From: Shewanella sp. Choline-02u-19
Lineage (GTDB): Bacteria; Pseudomonadota; Gammaproteobacteria; Enterobacterales; Shewanellaceae
Length of the DNA stretch: 64,000 nt
Assembly (NCBI RefSeq): GCF_002836205.1
Contig: NZ_PJBE01000012.1
Span: 124,001 to 188,000, forward strand
Reading direction: 5' to 3'
Both the position numbers and the translations under genes were made by a program. The notes beneath the pieces were generated by a model, which was given only the letters and a program-made list of their open reading frames with translations, did no database searches and was not told the DNA's origin. Below are positions 9,510 through 18,298 of this stretch, piece after piece. How positions within the stretch are numbered: position 1 is the stretch's first letter; every line of letters starts with the position of its first letter.

Positions 9510-10892
9510 TTAAGTTGTCACTGCATTGATAGTATTGAGATGATGATTACCCAGTAAACGACGTTTTTTTACATCAAAATATACTAGCGGTATTACCACG
9601 CTGCACAGGGCAATATTAGACAACGGCATGGCTAACCAGACACCGTCGACACCCATAAATTTAGGTAAAATAAATAAGAAGGGTAGCTGGACCAGCATAT
9701 TGCTGCAGGCCACGATAAGTGCCTTTTTACCTTGATTAGTCGCCATAAAATACACCGACGCTAATGCAATAAACCCATCTAATGGCATCGCAAACAGATG
9801 CATACGTATTCCGTCGACTGCGGTTGTGACTAATGTCGGATCATCATTGGTAAATAGGCCAACCATTATTTCGGGAAAAAAGTTAAGCAGAAGGGTCCAG
9901 CTTATCCCCGCGATTAAAGTGACTTTAATCGACAGCATTAACATCTTATTGATATTTTCATGCTGCTCAGCGCCGTAATAGTAGCTCACGGGCGGCTGTA
10001 AGCCTTCAGCAACACCTTCGGCTACAAAATAGTACAACACCATTAAATAGCCAACAATAGCAAAGGCTCCGACGATTAAGGGCGAGCCATATTCCATAAA
10101 GAGTCGGTTATGCAGCGCAAATACAAAGCTAGTGTAGAGGTACATAAATAAACTTGAAGAGCCCAGTAAAAGTATCTGCCGACTAAAGCTCAAATTGAAC
10201 AGGGTCAATTTGGCTGGCCACTTTATGTTGCTATAGGGCGATAAAAAATAGCCTAAACCAATCACACAAATAGTGACCTGAGCGGTGATAGTCGCAATGG
10301 CTGCCCCGCTTAAGCCCATTTCCCACACCGCGATAAACAGGTAGTCCAATACGATATTAATCACCGCACCCATCACCATTAATATAGTGGCCAAATGAGG
10401 GTTTTCATCATTGCGGATTAAGAAAGGCAGTGCCGCTGCCAGCACAGTAGCGAGGCCGCCCCAGGTAAAGACTGCAATATAATCTTGCCCCATCCGTAAA
10501 GTGGTTTCGACTCCGCCCTGAGCTTGTAATAAGTAGGTACTGCTCGCCAACAGAATGAGGGTGGACGCACCCGCTAACACCAGCATAATTATCATGCTGG
10601 TCGTTAATATTGTCGGCGCTGCCGTGGTGTCGCCTTTACCGCGTTGAATCGATAGCAAGCTGCCGCTACCCATCCCCACCATAATGCCAAATCCCACCAT
10701 AAAGTAGACCACGGGCCAAGCCATGTTAATCGCAGCCAGTCCTTCAAACCCGATGTAGTGACCGATAAAAATACCATCGACAATTTGATATAGGCCATTG
10801 ACTAACATGGCCGCAATGGCGGGCAGGGTATAACGCCAAAAAGTTTGTTTGATGGTTTTATTTTGGTCTGATATTAGGGGGAGTGCTGACAT
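9510..10892 (-). CDS. MATE family efflux transporter
   Basis: The 460-residue protein has about 12 membrane helices arranged as two repeats. MATE features include 'WRYTLPAIAAMLVNGLYQIVDGIFIGHYIG' split over the first two helices, and 'QPPVSYYYGAEQ' opening the second half. These pumps exchange Na+ or H+ for cationic drugs or metabolites at the inner membrane. It is divergent from a LysR regulator gene with under 100 bases between them, a common arrangement in which the regulator controls the pump. The substrate is unknown. Confidence 0.94.
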   Translation of the reverse strand: MSALPLISDQNKTIKQTFWRYTLPAIAAMLVNGLYQIVDGIFIGHYIGFEGLAAINMAWPVVYFMVGFGIMVGMGSGSLLSIQRGKGDTTAAPTILTTSMIIMLVLAGASTLILLASSTYLLQAQGGVETTLRMGQDYIAVFTWGGLATVLAAALPFLIRNDENPHLATILMVMGAVINIVLDYLFIAVWEMGLSGAAIATITAQVTICVIGLGYFLSPYSNIKWPAKLTLFNLSFSRQILLLGSSSLFMYLYTSFVFALHNRLFMEYGSPLIVGAFAIVGYLMVLYYFVAEGVAEGLQPPVSYYYGAEQHENINKMLMLSIKVTLIAGISWTLLLNFFPEIMVGLFTNDDPTLVTTAVDGIRMHLFAMPLDGFIALASVYFMATNQGKKALIVACSNMLVQLPFLFILPKFMGVDGVWLAMPLSNIALCSVVIPLVYFDVKKRRLLGNHHLNTINAVTT

Positions 10893-10988
10893 AAAATTTA
10901 CAGTGTTGAAGTACGTATGCGGGCAAGTTACTCTGTTATTAAGATTGAACCAAGTTGGTTTCTATCTGTTTTTGATATAGGAGTGGTT

Positions 10989-11870
10989 GTGAACTGGACT
11001 TTAGATGAACTAAACGCATTTGTGAATTCGGTCAAGTTAGGATCATTTTCGGCGGCGGGTCGGCGTATGGGCAAGGCACAATCACGAGTGAGCACCGCGG
11101 TAAGTAACCTTGAGGCTGATTTGGGTTTTGAACTGTTTGATCGTAGCGCTAAATTACCCATACTTACGCCATTAGGTGAAGAGATGTTTATCGAAGCGCA
11201 ATCGGTATTAGCACAATGTCAACGCCTACACGCTCGGGCGATGACGGCGACATTAGGCGAAGAAGTTGCGCTTACGGTAGCGATTGACGAAGCCGTGCCG
11301 GTGAATGCGTTTGAAACCTTTTTCTTGCGGGTATCGACGCAATTCCCGCTGCTTAAACTGACGATTATTAATGGTTCCCAAGAAGACATTGCACTCTGGG
11401 TGGACCAAGGGCGCGCGGATATTGGCATTATGTTTCATACCGTATCGCTGCCCGACGCATTAGAATTTATGTCAATTGGTCAATTCAAACATAGTTTAGT
11501 CGTATCAGCACAGCACCCTTTAGCGCAAGTGCCCGTGCCGACGCTGGAGCAATTGATGCAATATCGGCAGTTAGCTATTTGCGATCGAACCGGGCAATCA
11601 CAAAGCCAGCCATTATCGGCAAACCATTGGTATATCGACAGCTATTACTACATGGTGGCCTTAGCGCTGCAAGGTGTTGGTTGGGCGTTAGTACCTGAGC
11701 ATGTGGCCAAAACGGAGTGGTATTCCAATGAACTACTAGAGCTATCGACAGAATATATTCCCGATCCGCTATTAGTTGAAATCGGGGTTGTTAATCGACG
11801 TGATAAAGAAATTGGACCTGTGATGCGTTGGTTCTTTGCAGAGCTTGATTCAGTGTTAGATGATGATTGA
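10989..11870 (+). CDS. LysR-family transcriptional regulator (divergent to MATE pump)
   Basis: The first 70 residues form the LysR winged helix-turn-helix ('LDELNAFVNSVKLGSFSAAGRRMG' and 'AQSRVSTAVSNLEADLGFELFDR'), followed by a type-2 periplasmic-binding-like effector domain. I chose the GTG at 10989 because GGAG sits 5 bases upstream and it places the start directly before the conserved 'LDELNAFV'. An upstream ATG at 10917 would add 24 residues without family resemblance. The product has 293 residues. Position and orientation suggest control of the divergent MATE gene. Confidence 0.92.
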   Translation: MNWTLDELNAFVNSVKLGSFSAAGRRMGKAQSRVSTAVSNLEADLGFELFDRSAKLPILTPLGEEMFIEAQSVLAQCQRLHARAMTATLGEEVALTVAIDEAVPVNAFETFFLRVSTQFPLLKLTIINGSQEDIALWVDQGRADIGIMFHTVSLPDALEFMSIGQFKHSLVVSAQHPLAQVPVPTLEQLMQYRQLAICDRTGQSQSQPLSANHWYIDSYYYMVALALQGVGWALVPEHVAKTEWYSNELLELSTEYIPDPLLVEIGVVNRRDKEIGPVMRWFFAELDSVLDDD

Positions 11871-12041
11871 TTTACAGGTGTTAATCCTCGATCTCTAATG
11901 GAAGATAGCTATCGCTATTATTAAATGAAGCGATGCCTTTCAGTTGACATACATACTAACAATTGAGGGTGGCTTAATTACCCGTAATGGCTGCCGTTTT
12001 GCTAAAGTGGTGCGCAAAATAACAACAAAAAGAATCATCAG

Positions 12042-13436
12042 ATGAATACGTTCTTTGGTAAATGGTCTCTCAGCGCTAAGTGGCCTTTGGCTGCGCTTGC
12101 GTTATCGGTAGTGGCAGCAAGCAGTGTTGCCAGCGAAGCTAATGTTGCTCCCTCTGCAGAAGACATGCGCTTATACACTATCGCGACTGCGCCAAGCGCT
12201 AATCACTTACGTAGTGATGTTGAGAAATTGGTGAGTTTTGGTACCCGGCATACGCTGTCTGAAACAGCATCTGATACTCAAGGTATTGGCGCGGCAAGAC
12301 GTTGGATAAAAGCGGAATTTGAGCAGATATCTACAGCTTGTGGTGGCTGCCTAGAGGTTATAACACTTGCCGATACTGTCACGGGTAAGCGCATTCCTAA
12401 TCCTACCGAAGTGGTCAATGTCATTGCGATTCAGCGTGGTAGTACAGATCCTAAGCGTGTAGTGATGATGAGCGGTGATATTGACTCCCGAGTGACTGAT
12501 GTGATGAATGCAACGTCACTCTCCCCGGGTGCTAACGACAATGCATCGGGTGTGGCTGGCGCGATAGAAGCGGCGCGAGTGTTATCTCAGTTCCAGTTTA
12601 ACGGCACCATTGTTTACGCGGCGTTATCGGGCGAGGAGCAAGGTTTATACGGTGGCGCAACGCTAGCGCAATACGCTAAAGATAAAGGCTGGCAAGTTCA
12701 GGCTGTATTAAACAATGACATGATAGGTAACATTGAAGGCATTAACGGGGTAATCGATAACCACTCAGTGCGGGTCTTTTCTGAAGGGGTGCGGATTGCA
12801 GAAACCACAGATGAAGCCAAACAGCGTTATTTTAGTGGCGGCGAAAATGATTCTGCATCACGTAACCTTGCCCGTAAAATTAAGACGTTAGCAGACCAAT
12901 ACATGACTAACTTAGATGTCATGCTGGTGTACCGTTTAGATCGCTTTGGTCGTGGCGGCCATCATCTGCCTTTTAACAAAGCGGGTTTACCGGCCGTGCG
13001 CATCATGGAAACTAACGAGAACTACAACCGCCAACATCAAGATATTCGCGTTGAAAATGGCATTGCTTATGGTGATGTAATTGAAGGTGTTGATTTCAAT
13101 TTTAATGCAAAATTAACCGCGTTAAATGCCATTAGCTTAGCCTCAATGGCATGGGCACCCGCGCCGCCAGCTGGTGTCAGTATTGAAGGCCAAGTGTCAG
13201 CCAGTACCACGCTAAATTGGCATGCTGCTAAGCAAAAAGAGGTGGTGGGATACCGAGTGTACTGGCGGTTAACCACAGAGTCAGAATGGACGCATAGCCG
13301 TTATGTGGGCAAGGTCAATTCGTTCAAGCTGGAAAATATGGTGATAGATAACTACCTATTTGGTGTTGCGAGTGTGAGTGCTAACGGAAACGTCAGTCCG
13401 GTAGTCTTCCCTGGGGCTGCTGGGGCATTTTTTTAA
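12042..13436 (+). CDS. Secreted M28-family metallopeptidase with C-terminal fibronectin-III-like domain
   Basis: The 464-residue protein has a signal peptide (about residues 1-31), an M28 catalytic domain and a C-terminal FnIII-like domain (about 372-464). Metal-site motifs are visible: 'GANDNASG' (163-170, bridging Asp166), 'GEEQG' (197-201, catalytic Glu and ligand), 'NNDMIGN' (224-230) and a His-rich 'GRGGHHLPF' near 310. The usual first motif is HxD; here it is GDIDS (145-149), so the first metal-ligand position is Asp146 rather than His. It probably acts as an exported aminopeptidase. AGAATCATCAG lies upstream of the ATG. Confidence 0.9.
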   Translation: MNTFFGKWSLSAKWPLAALALSVVAASSVASEANVAPSAEDMRLYTIATAPSANHLRSDVEKLVSFGTRHTLSETASDTQGIGAARRWIKAEFEQISTACGGCLEVITLADTVTGKRIPNPTEVVNVIAIQRGSTDPKRVVMMSGDIDSRVTDVMNATSLSPGANDNASGVAGAIEAARVLSQFQFNGTIVYAALSGEEQGLYGGATLAQYAKDKGWQVQAVLNNDMIGNIEGINGVIDNHSVRVFSEGVRIAETTDEAKQRYFSGGENDSASRNLARKIKTLADQYMTNLDVMLVYRLDRFGRGGHHLPFNKAGLPAVRIMETNENYNRQHQDIRVENGIAYGDVIEGVDFNFNAKLTALNAISLASMAWAPAPPAGVSIEGQVSASTTLNWHAAKQKEVVGYRVYWRLTTESEWTHSRYVGKVNSFKLENMVIDNYLFGVASVSANGNVSPVVFPGAAGAFF

Positions 13437-13456
13437 TCAAGGATGAATAAATTTTT

Positions 13457-13708
13457 ATGAAAATAGTTTTAATATTATCAATAGCGCTACTTTCCATTAG
13501 CACAGTGGCTTGCTCATCCAATACGGTGTCTAATGCGGGTTGTGATTTTGTAAAAGGTGCAAGTACTAATGCGGCTGATCGAGAAGTTAGAGATTCGCGT
13601 CCAGGTCAAACATTCTCTAGCGATAATCACGATACAGAAATAGGTATCTTAAGTGCAATTATGGGCTTATTTACTCGTCAGATTAACGATGACGATGAGT
13701 GTTTATAG
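13457..13708 (+). CDS. Small predicted lipoprotein
   Basis: The 83-residue product has a short hydrophobic signal ending in a lipobox (TVAC), so Cys19 would be lipidated. The rest is a hydrophilic domain with two further Cys residues and an acidic tail ('NDDDECL'). It lies 20 bases after the M28 peptidase stop and has an AAGGATG site, so it is probably in the same transcript. I do not recognise the family. Confidence 0.7.
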   Translation: MKIVLILSIALLSISTVACSSNTVSNAGCDFVKGASTNAADREVRDSRPGQTFSSDNHDTEIGILSAIMGLFTRQINDDDECL

Positions 13709-13753
13709 TTTTAATTGGTAGTATCAGGTTTATAGTGAGCTAGGGTTAAAACA

Positions 13754-13789
13754 AAAGCGCCCATGCAGGTTGATTCGCATGAGCGCTTT
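13754..13789 (-). terminator. Terminator downstream of rlmJ
   Basis: AAAGCGC-C-CATGC pairs with GCATG-A-GCGCTTT (one C/A mismatch, 10-base loop). On the minus strand it is followed by TTTTGTTTT, so it serves the minus-strand rlmJ gene. It could also stop plus-strand transcripts from the lipoprotein gene, though without a T-run on that side. Confidence 0.75.
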
Positions 13790-13812
13790 ATGTCAGGTAA
13801 TAACGTCAGACG

Positions 13813-14655
13813 TTATTCAGCAACTTCTAGTTTAACCACGGTTTTACCACCATTTTGGCCAATACGCCGCTCAAGATAATCGAGCATCTCTTTAGCAATG
13901 GTGTCTAATTGCCATGGTGGATTGATAATCCACAACCCAGCGGCCGTCATACCAAATTCATCACTGTCTGGCTTAATCGCTTGTTCAATACGCAGCTGGT
14001 TCTTAATGCCGCTTTCGGCCAATACCTTAAGCATACGTTCGGTTTGCGCGCGATCAACGACCGGATACCAAAGCATAAATACGCCGCTAGAAAAGCGTTT
14101 GTGCGCCTTGATAATGGCTTTAGCAACATCTTGATAATCCGTTTTCATTTCGTAACTCGGGTCAATCAAAATAACCCCACGACGCTCAAGTGGTGGCACA
14201 GCACCAATCATACCTTTGAGGCCGTCTCCCTTGATGACGTTAACGTGTTTGTCACCGGCAAATTGTTCTTCCAGTGTTAGAAAGTCAGTACCGTGCAGTT
14301 CGTGCAAAACCATGCGATCTTTCTGACGCATGTTCATATCAACAAAGGCAGGCGAGCCTGGGTAAAACTCGAGATCTTTCTTACCTTGGTTAAAATGAGT
14401 CACATCGGTAATGTACTGTACTAAAGATTCAGGTAAATCACTTCGCTCCCACAGTCTCGCGACGCCTTCTAAATACTCGCCGGTCTTTTTTGAAAAGTCG
14501 TCCGTGAGTGCATAACCTCCAGCGCCAGCATGGCTATCAATGTAGGCCATTGGCTTATCTTTTTTATGCATTAATTTCAGCACTTGCACCAAGATTGCGT
14601 GCTTGAGAACATCGGCATAATTGCCAGCGTGATAGCCGTGACGGTAACTTAACAT
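13813..14655 (-). CDS. rlmJ: 23S rRNA (adenine2030-N6)-methyltransferase RlmJ
   Basis: The 280-residue protein starts 'MLSYRHGYHAGNYADVLKH', the RlmJ hallmark. It then has 'YIDSHAGAGGY' (SAM-binding region) and the catalytic 'LIDPSYE' (a DPPY-like motif, here DPSY). RlmJ adds a methyl group to N6 of A2030 in 23S rRNA, acting on free rRNA rather than assembled ribosomes. Length and motifs match the E. coli enzyme (formerly YhiR). It is divergent from rsmJ across a 107-base gap. Confidence 0.96.
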   Translation of the reverse strand: MLSYRHGYHAGNYADVLKHAILVQVLKLMHKKDKPMAYIDSHAGAGGYALTDDFSKKTGEYLEGVARLWERSDLPESLVQYITDVTHFNQGKKDLEFYPGSPAFVDMNMRQKDRMVLHELHGTDFLTLEEQFAGDKHVNVIKGDGLKGMIGAVPPLERRGVILIDPSYEMKTDYQDVAKAIIKAHKRFSSGVFMLWYPVVDRAQTERMLKVLAESGIKNQLRIEQAIKPDSDEFGMTAAGLWIINPPWQLDTIAKEMLDYLERRIGQNGGKTVVKLEVAE

Positions 14656-14762
14656 GAGGATTCCAGACTTAAATGGACAGTCATAAACTGTGTAATAGCG
14701 TCATTATAAGTTTTATGTGGCATCAGGTATAGGTATTCACTCTCGCTGGCTTTTGGCATAAT

Positions 14763-15557
14763 GTGACTGAGCCTCTTAAACACCTGGAATTACTTTTGCA
14801 AATACCGATTTTTTTTAATCCGCAATACCCGTCTCTCGCTGATATTAGTGAACGCTGGGGACTGGTTTGGGATAAAGAAGCGCAGTTTGAGTTACGCTTT
14901 GAGCACAACACCTTAAGTCTGTATAAGCGTGATGAACCAAAATTGGACGGTATTAACGTTGATTTTGTTTCTGGTGCCGTTGCACACCGACGTAAGTTTG
15001 GAGGCGGTCGAGGTCAATCAATTGCAAAAGCGGTCGGCCTTAAGCAAGGCGTAATGCCAACCGTAGTGGACGGTACCGCTGGCCTAGGTCGCGATGCCTT
15101 TGTGCTTGCAGGTCTCGGGTGTAAAGTGATTATGGTTGAGCGCCACCCTGTGGTCGCCGCTTTATTGGAGGATGGTTTACGCCGAGCCTACGACGATGCT
15201 GAGATTGGAGAGTGGATGCGAGAGCGCATGAGCTTATTCCATGGTTCAAGCCTTAATGCGTTAGCCGATGCCGCTAAGTCATCAGGCACCGAAATTGACG
15301 TGGTCTACCTTGACCCCATGTACCCACACCGTGAGAAATCGGCGTTAGTTAAAAAAGAGATGCGTGTGTTTCAAACTCTTGTGGGCGCAGATTTAGATGC
15401 AGATGGCTTACTTAAACCAGCCCAAGCCCTAGCGACCAAACGCGTTGTAGTTAAGCGCCCTGACTACGCTGAAGACCTCGACGGTGTGAAACCGAGTATG
15501 GTATTGGCGCAAAAGAAAAACAGATTCGATGTATATGTAAAAGCGGCAATGAAGTAG
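14763..15557 (+). CDS. rsmJ: 16S rRNA (guanine1516-N2)-methyltransferase RsmJ
   Basis: The 264-residue protein carries the RsmJ motifs 'FVSGAVAHRRKFGGGRGQ' (about residues 61-78), 'VVDGTAGLGRDAFVLA' (SAM site) and 'VYLDPMYPHREKSALVKKEM' split across the catalytic region. It methylates N2 of G1516 in 16S rRNA. The start is a GTG at 14763, with a -10-like CATAAT only a few bases ahead. No strong ribosome site is seen, so the transcript may be leaderless or nearly so. Confidence 0.94.
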   Translation: MTEPLKHLELLLQIPIFFNPQYPSLADISERWGLVWDKEAQFELRFEHNTLSLYKRDEPKLDGINVDFVSGAVAHRRKFGGGRGQSIAKAVGLKQGVMPTVVDGTAGLGRDAFVLAGLGCKVIMVERHPVVAALLEDGLRRAYDDAEIGEWMRERMSLFHGSSLNALADAAKSSGTEIDVVYLDPMYPHREKSALVKKEMRVFQTLVGADLDADGLLKPAQALATKRVVVKRPDYAEDLDGVKPSMVLAQKKNRFDVYVKAAMK

Positions 15558-15859
15558 GTTTTATCGTTCTGCTCAAGGCAATTTTAGTCATCTTTAGTGG
15601 TGGCTAATATTTGATAAAAGATTATAAATTAAGATGTGGGTGGATGGTAAAAGAAGCAATATATAGACCTCGTAAATAAGCTGGCTCTTCTTGCCTATCC
15701 ATATTTAGATCCAAATGTAGCATAGTTATGAAATTATTTTATTTACAAAAAAGGACTTAGTGATGCTACGTTTGTTGTATTGATTGACCGCTTCATATCG
15801 ATCAAAGAACGCGATAAGTGAGAGGGATAGTAATCACAGGACAAACGCATGAGTGTTCA
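15558..15859. other. Intergenic stretch beyond rsmJ
   Basis: About 300 AT-rich bases between rsmJ and the transposase remnant. I see no open frame, RNA gene or clear terminator. It may contain decayed insertion-sequence flank. Confidence 0.35.
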
Positions 15860-16627
15860 TTATTTAGTCGAGCTACATAATCTAGGGAGGAAAGCTTTTT
15901 CTAGATGTTGAGGATTCATTAAACAACGCTTTTGTTTACCAATGATACTGAGCTTAGTCGCTTCTGTTCTAAGCATGTTGAGAGCCATATGCCTCAAGTA
16001 AGCTTGATTTACCGCTTTAGCTAAGCGGCCTTGATTGTTTTTTACAGCCAGTAGGTAATTACCATCTTTGTCGATGATCGTTTAGCAATCGTTGTTTGAC
16101 AGCTTATTGCATCGATTGTCACTAGCGATCCGCGTCGTTCTAGTATTTTCAAAAAAGTTCTGTAATTGCCGTGATTTCATTATTTTTTTGTCTAATTTTA
16201 ATTGAGCAAGTACCAGCTTATTTGTTGAAGCATAAGCACTTATCATATGAATAGTGCTGTTTTGGTCATCACGATTATATGAATCGCGTAGCGTTTTTCC
16301 ATCAATCGCAGTGACTTCCCCATTAGTTAGCTGCTGAACCGATTGCATCCATACTAGAAAATACTCGTTAAAACGATCAGGAGTAATAACAGGAATTGTT
16401 CTAGCAATTGTATCGTCAGTAGGGATCCCGCCGGTACAATTTTTTTGCGTTTTGAACCAATGGTGGTGACCAGTAATGTATTCTCCGATATCGAACCAAT
16501 CATTCGAACCTGCAATAACAGCGCAAAGAGAATCGAACAGTATATCGAACAATGGATAGGTGATCTTTGCACTTTGGCGGTAGTCGTCAATCGCGCCAAA
16601 ATGTTCTTTGAATGATTCGATATACAT
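15860..16627 (-). pseudogene. Decayed ISAs1-family (H-repeat-like) transposase
   Basis: The minus-strand frame starts at 16627 (MYIESFKEHFGAIDDYRQ, with GGAG upstream) and reads as an ISAs1-type transposase N terminus, including 'YPLFDILFDSLCAVIAGSNDW' and 'AIDGKTLRDSY'. It stops at 16082. Homology continues in other frames: 'VTIDAISCQTTIAK', then 'IIDKDGNYLLAVKNNQGRLAKAV', then abruptly 'HMALNMLRTEATKLSIIGKQ' and 'MNPQHLEKAF' ending at 15860. So it has at least one frameshift and lacks roughly 100 or more residues between the 'KNNQ' and 'MALNML' blocks. It cannot make active transposase. No terminal inverted repeats were identified. Confidence 0.88.
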
Positions 16628-16990
16628 AATGAGACTCCTTAAAAAGGAGTATAAGCTCACAAGTAATTGATTCGGTCAATATTTTGCTGAAACTGCTTGA
16701 ATAATGTTCACGATCTGACCCTGAGTATTATGGTGTTTATAGTGCATTTAAAATCCATTATAACGATAACACCTAAGGGGAACTTTGTTTTGGATTATAA
16801 TTTATTACACGTTTTTAAATAAGTTTTTAAAATTAATTAACTTCAATATTCATGGGCTCTTTTTTGTTGGTGTTGATAAATTATAACGGAGATATTCAGT
16901 AGTTTTAATTATAAATTTGATATCATTGTGTGGGGTTATAATGAGTCACTCAATACATTGTGTAGTATGAATGTTGTATATATAAATAAA
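16628..16990. other. AT-rich gap between transposase remnant and porin
   Basis: Nothing coding is supportable here. It contains the short inverted repeat AGACTCCTT/AAGGAGTAT near 16631-16651 ahead of the transposase remnant, and otherwise low-complexity AT-rich DNA. Confidence 0.35.
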
Positions 16991-17018
16991 TTCAATAGCT
17001 GTGATTGCAGCTATTGAA
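16991..17018 (-). terminator. Terminator-like hairpin downstream of the porin
   Basis: An 11-bp perfect stem (TTCAATAGCTG / CAGCTATTGAA) with a 6-base loop lies 38 bases after the porin stop on the minus strand, followed by a T/A-rich run (TTTATTTATA). Confidence 0.75.
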
Positions 17019-17055
17019 TGATAAAGGCTTTTATAAAAAATGGGTTAATAATATT

Positions 17056-18120
17056 TTACTTTCCCCACATCATATTAAAGTCATAACGGAAGCCAAGTGT
17101 CACGCTTTGATCATCATTTTGTTGATCATAGTTTTTAGCTAAGTACTCTAAGTGAAGGCGGATATTGCTAACAGGGTTCCACTCAAGAGTAGTGTTATAA
17201 CCGCTGTAGCTTTGGCTGAATAGATCACTCTTACCGTCATCGTAATCAAAGTAACCGAGCTTAACTTTATATTGATCAGCAATAGGATAAGCAAGTGCTG
17301 TATCTAATGTACTGCCGCTCTTATCAATAGAAGAGACATCAAAGTCGTAACTAACATCGGTATAGGCTGCAGCTAAGTAAAGACCATTTTTAAATCCATA
17401 AGCCACAGAGGCTGCCCAGGTTTCTTGCTCGCCATTAATTGCAGCACCGTTGACTGAATCACTGGTGTTTTGATCTAGATAAGTGACACCAACATGAAAG
17501 CTATCTTTATCAAAAGCGAGGCCTGAGTTATACAGGTAAGTATCATTGTTACCATTTAGCTGAGCAGAGGTCATCAAGGTAAATTGTTTGAGACTTAATT
17601 TGTAGGTAGCGAAGTTATCAACAAAAAATGGTCCGTTGCTATCGAAAGCAAAAGGGCTAGCTGCATTGTTAAAGATATCAACATATTCTTCAATTAAGGT
17701 GTATTGAGCCGGTCTTTGCTTACCAAAGGCAACTTGTCCATAAGGTGAAGCAATACCAAGATAGGCTAAACGAGCTTTACCTAAATCACCATTATTTGAG
17801 ATATCAACACTCCACTCGCCTTGCGCAATTGCACTCCAACCATCAGAAAACTCTGTGCTAGCTTTAATGCCGACTCTAGAGAGTGCATCGCCTATATCCC
17901 AGTTATTATCTTGGTTGTCTTTGTAGACCAATGTGGGTCTAAAAGAACCGTATAAGCTGAATTTACTGTTTTCAAACTGCGAAGGACTCGCTGTTTCACC
18001 TTCTAACTGCTGAATTCGTTCATTTAATTTTTCCACTTTTTGTTCGAGTGTATCTGCAGCATGGGCGCTCATAGTTAACGCACACAGACTTAAAGGTAGT
18101 ACTGTCATTATCTTCATCAT
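17056..18120 (-). CDS. Outer-membrane porin
   Basis: The product is 354 residues from the ATG at 18120, which has AAAGGGATATAACA upstream. A signal peptide ending SAHA precedes 'ADTLEQKVEKLNERIQQLEGE', a short coiled coil. The rest is alternating beta strands typical of a trimeric Gram-negative porin ('FSLYGSFRPTLVYKD', 'GRVAFGKQRP'-like 'GQVAFGKQRPAQYTL'). It sits last after the TRAP transport genes, so it may admit taurine or related anions through the outer membrane; this is inferred from context only. The C terminus ends MMWGK rather than the usual aromatic residue. Confidence 0.88.
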   Translation of the reverse strand: MMKIMTVLPLSLCALTMSAHAADTLEQKVEKLNERIQQLEGETASPSQFENSKFSLYGSFRPTLVYKDNQDNNWDIGDALSRVGIKASTEFSDGWSAIAQGEWSVDISNNGDLGKARLAYLGIASPYGQVAFGKQRPAQYTLIEEYVDIFNNAASPFAFDSNGPFFVDNFATYKLSLKQFTLMTSAQLNGNNDTYLYNSGLAFDKDSFHVGVTYLDQNTSDSVNGAAINGEQETWAASVAYGFKNGLYLAAAYTDVSYDFDVSSIDKSGSTLDTALAYPIADQYKVKLGYFDYDDGKSDLFSQSYSGYNTTLEWNPVSNIRLHLEYLAKNYDQQNDDQSVTLGFRYDFNMMWGK

Positions 18121-18298
18121 TGTTATATCCCTTTTTATTTTGATTTTAGAATCCAGACACACAGCTACTCTAATTTTGTAGTTAAAAATTAGAGTAAGAA
18201 TCTTTTATTGATGTTTATTAATTAATTCTAGTTTTTCACGCTTAATTTATTATTAATCTTTTATGTTGTTAACTTTTTGTGTTGTTAAATAAATATTA

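Noticed and set aside
13898..14280. Frames of 78 and 123 codons opposite rlmJ
   Set aside because: Antisense shadows of a well-supported gene.
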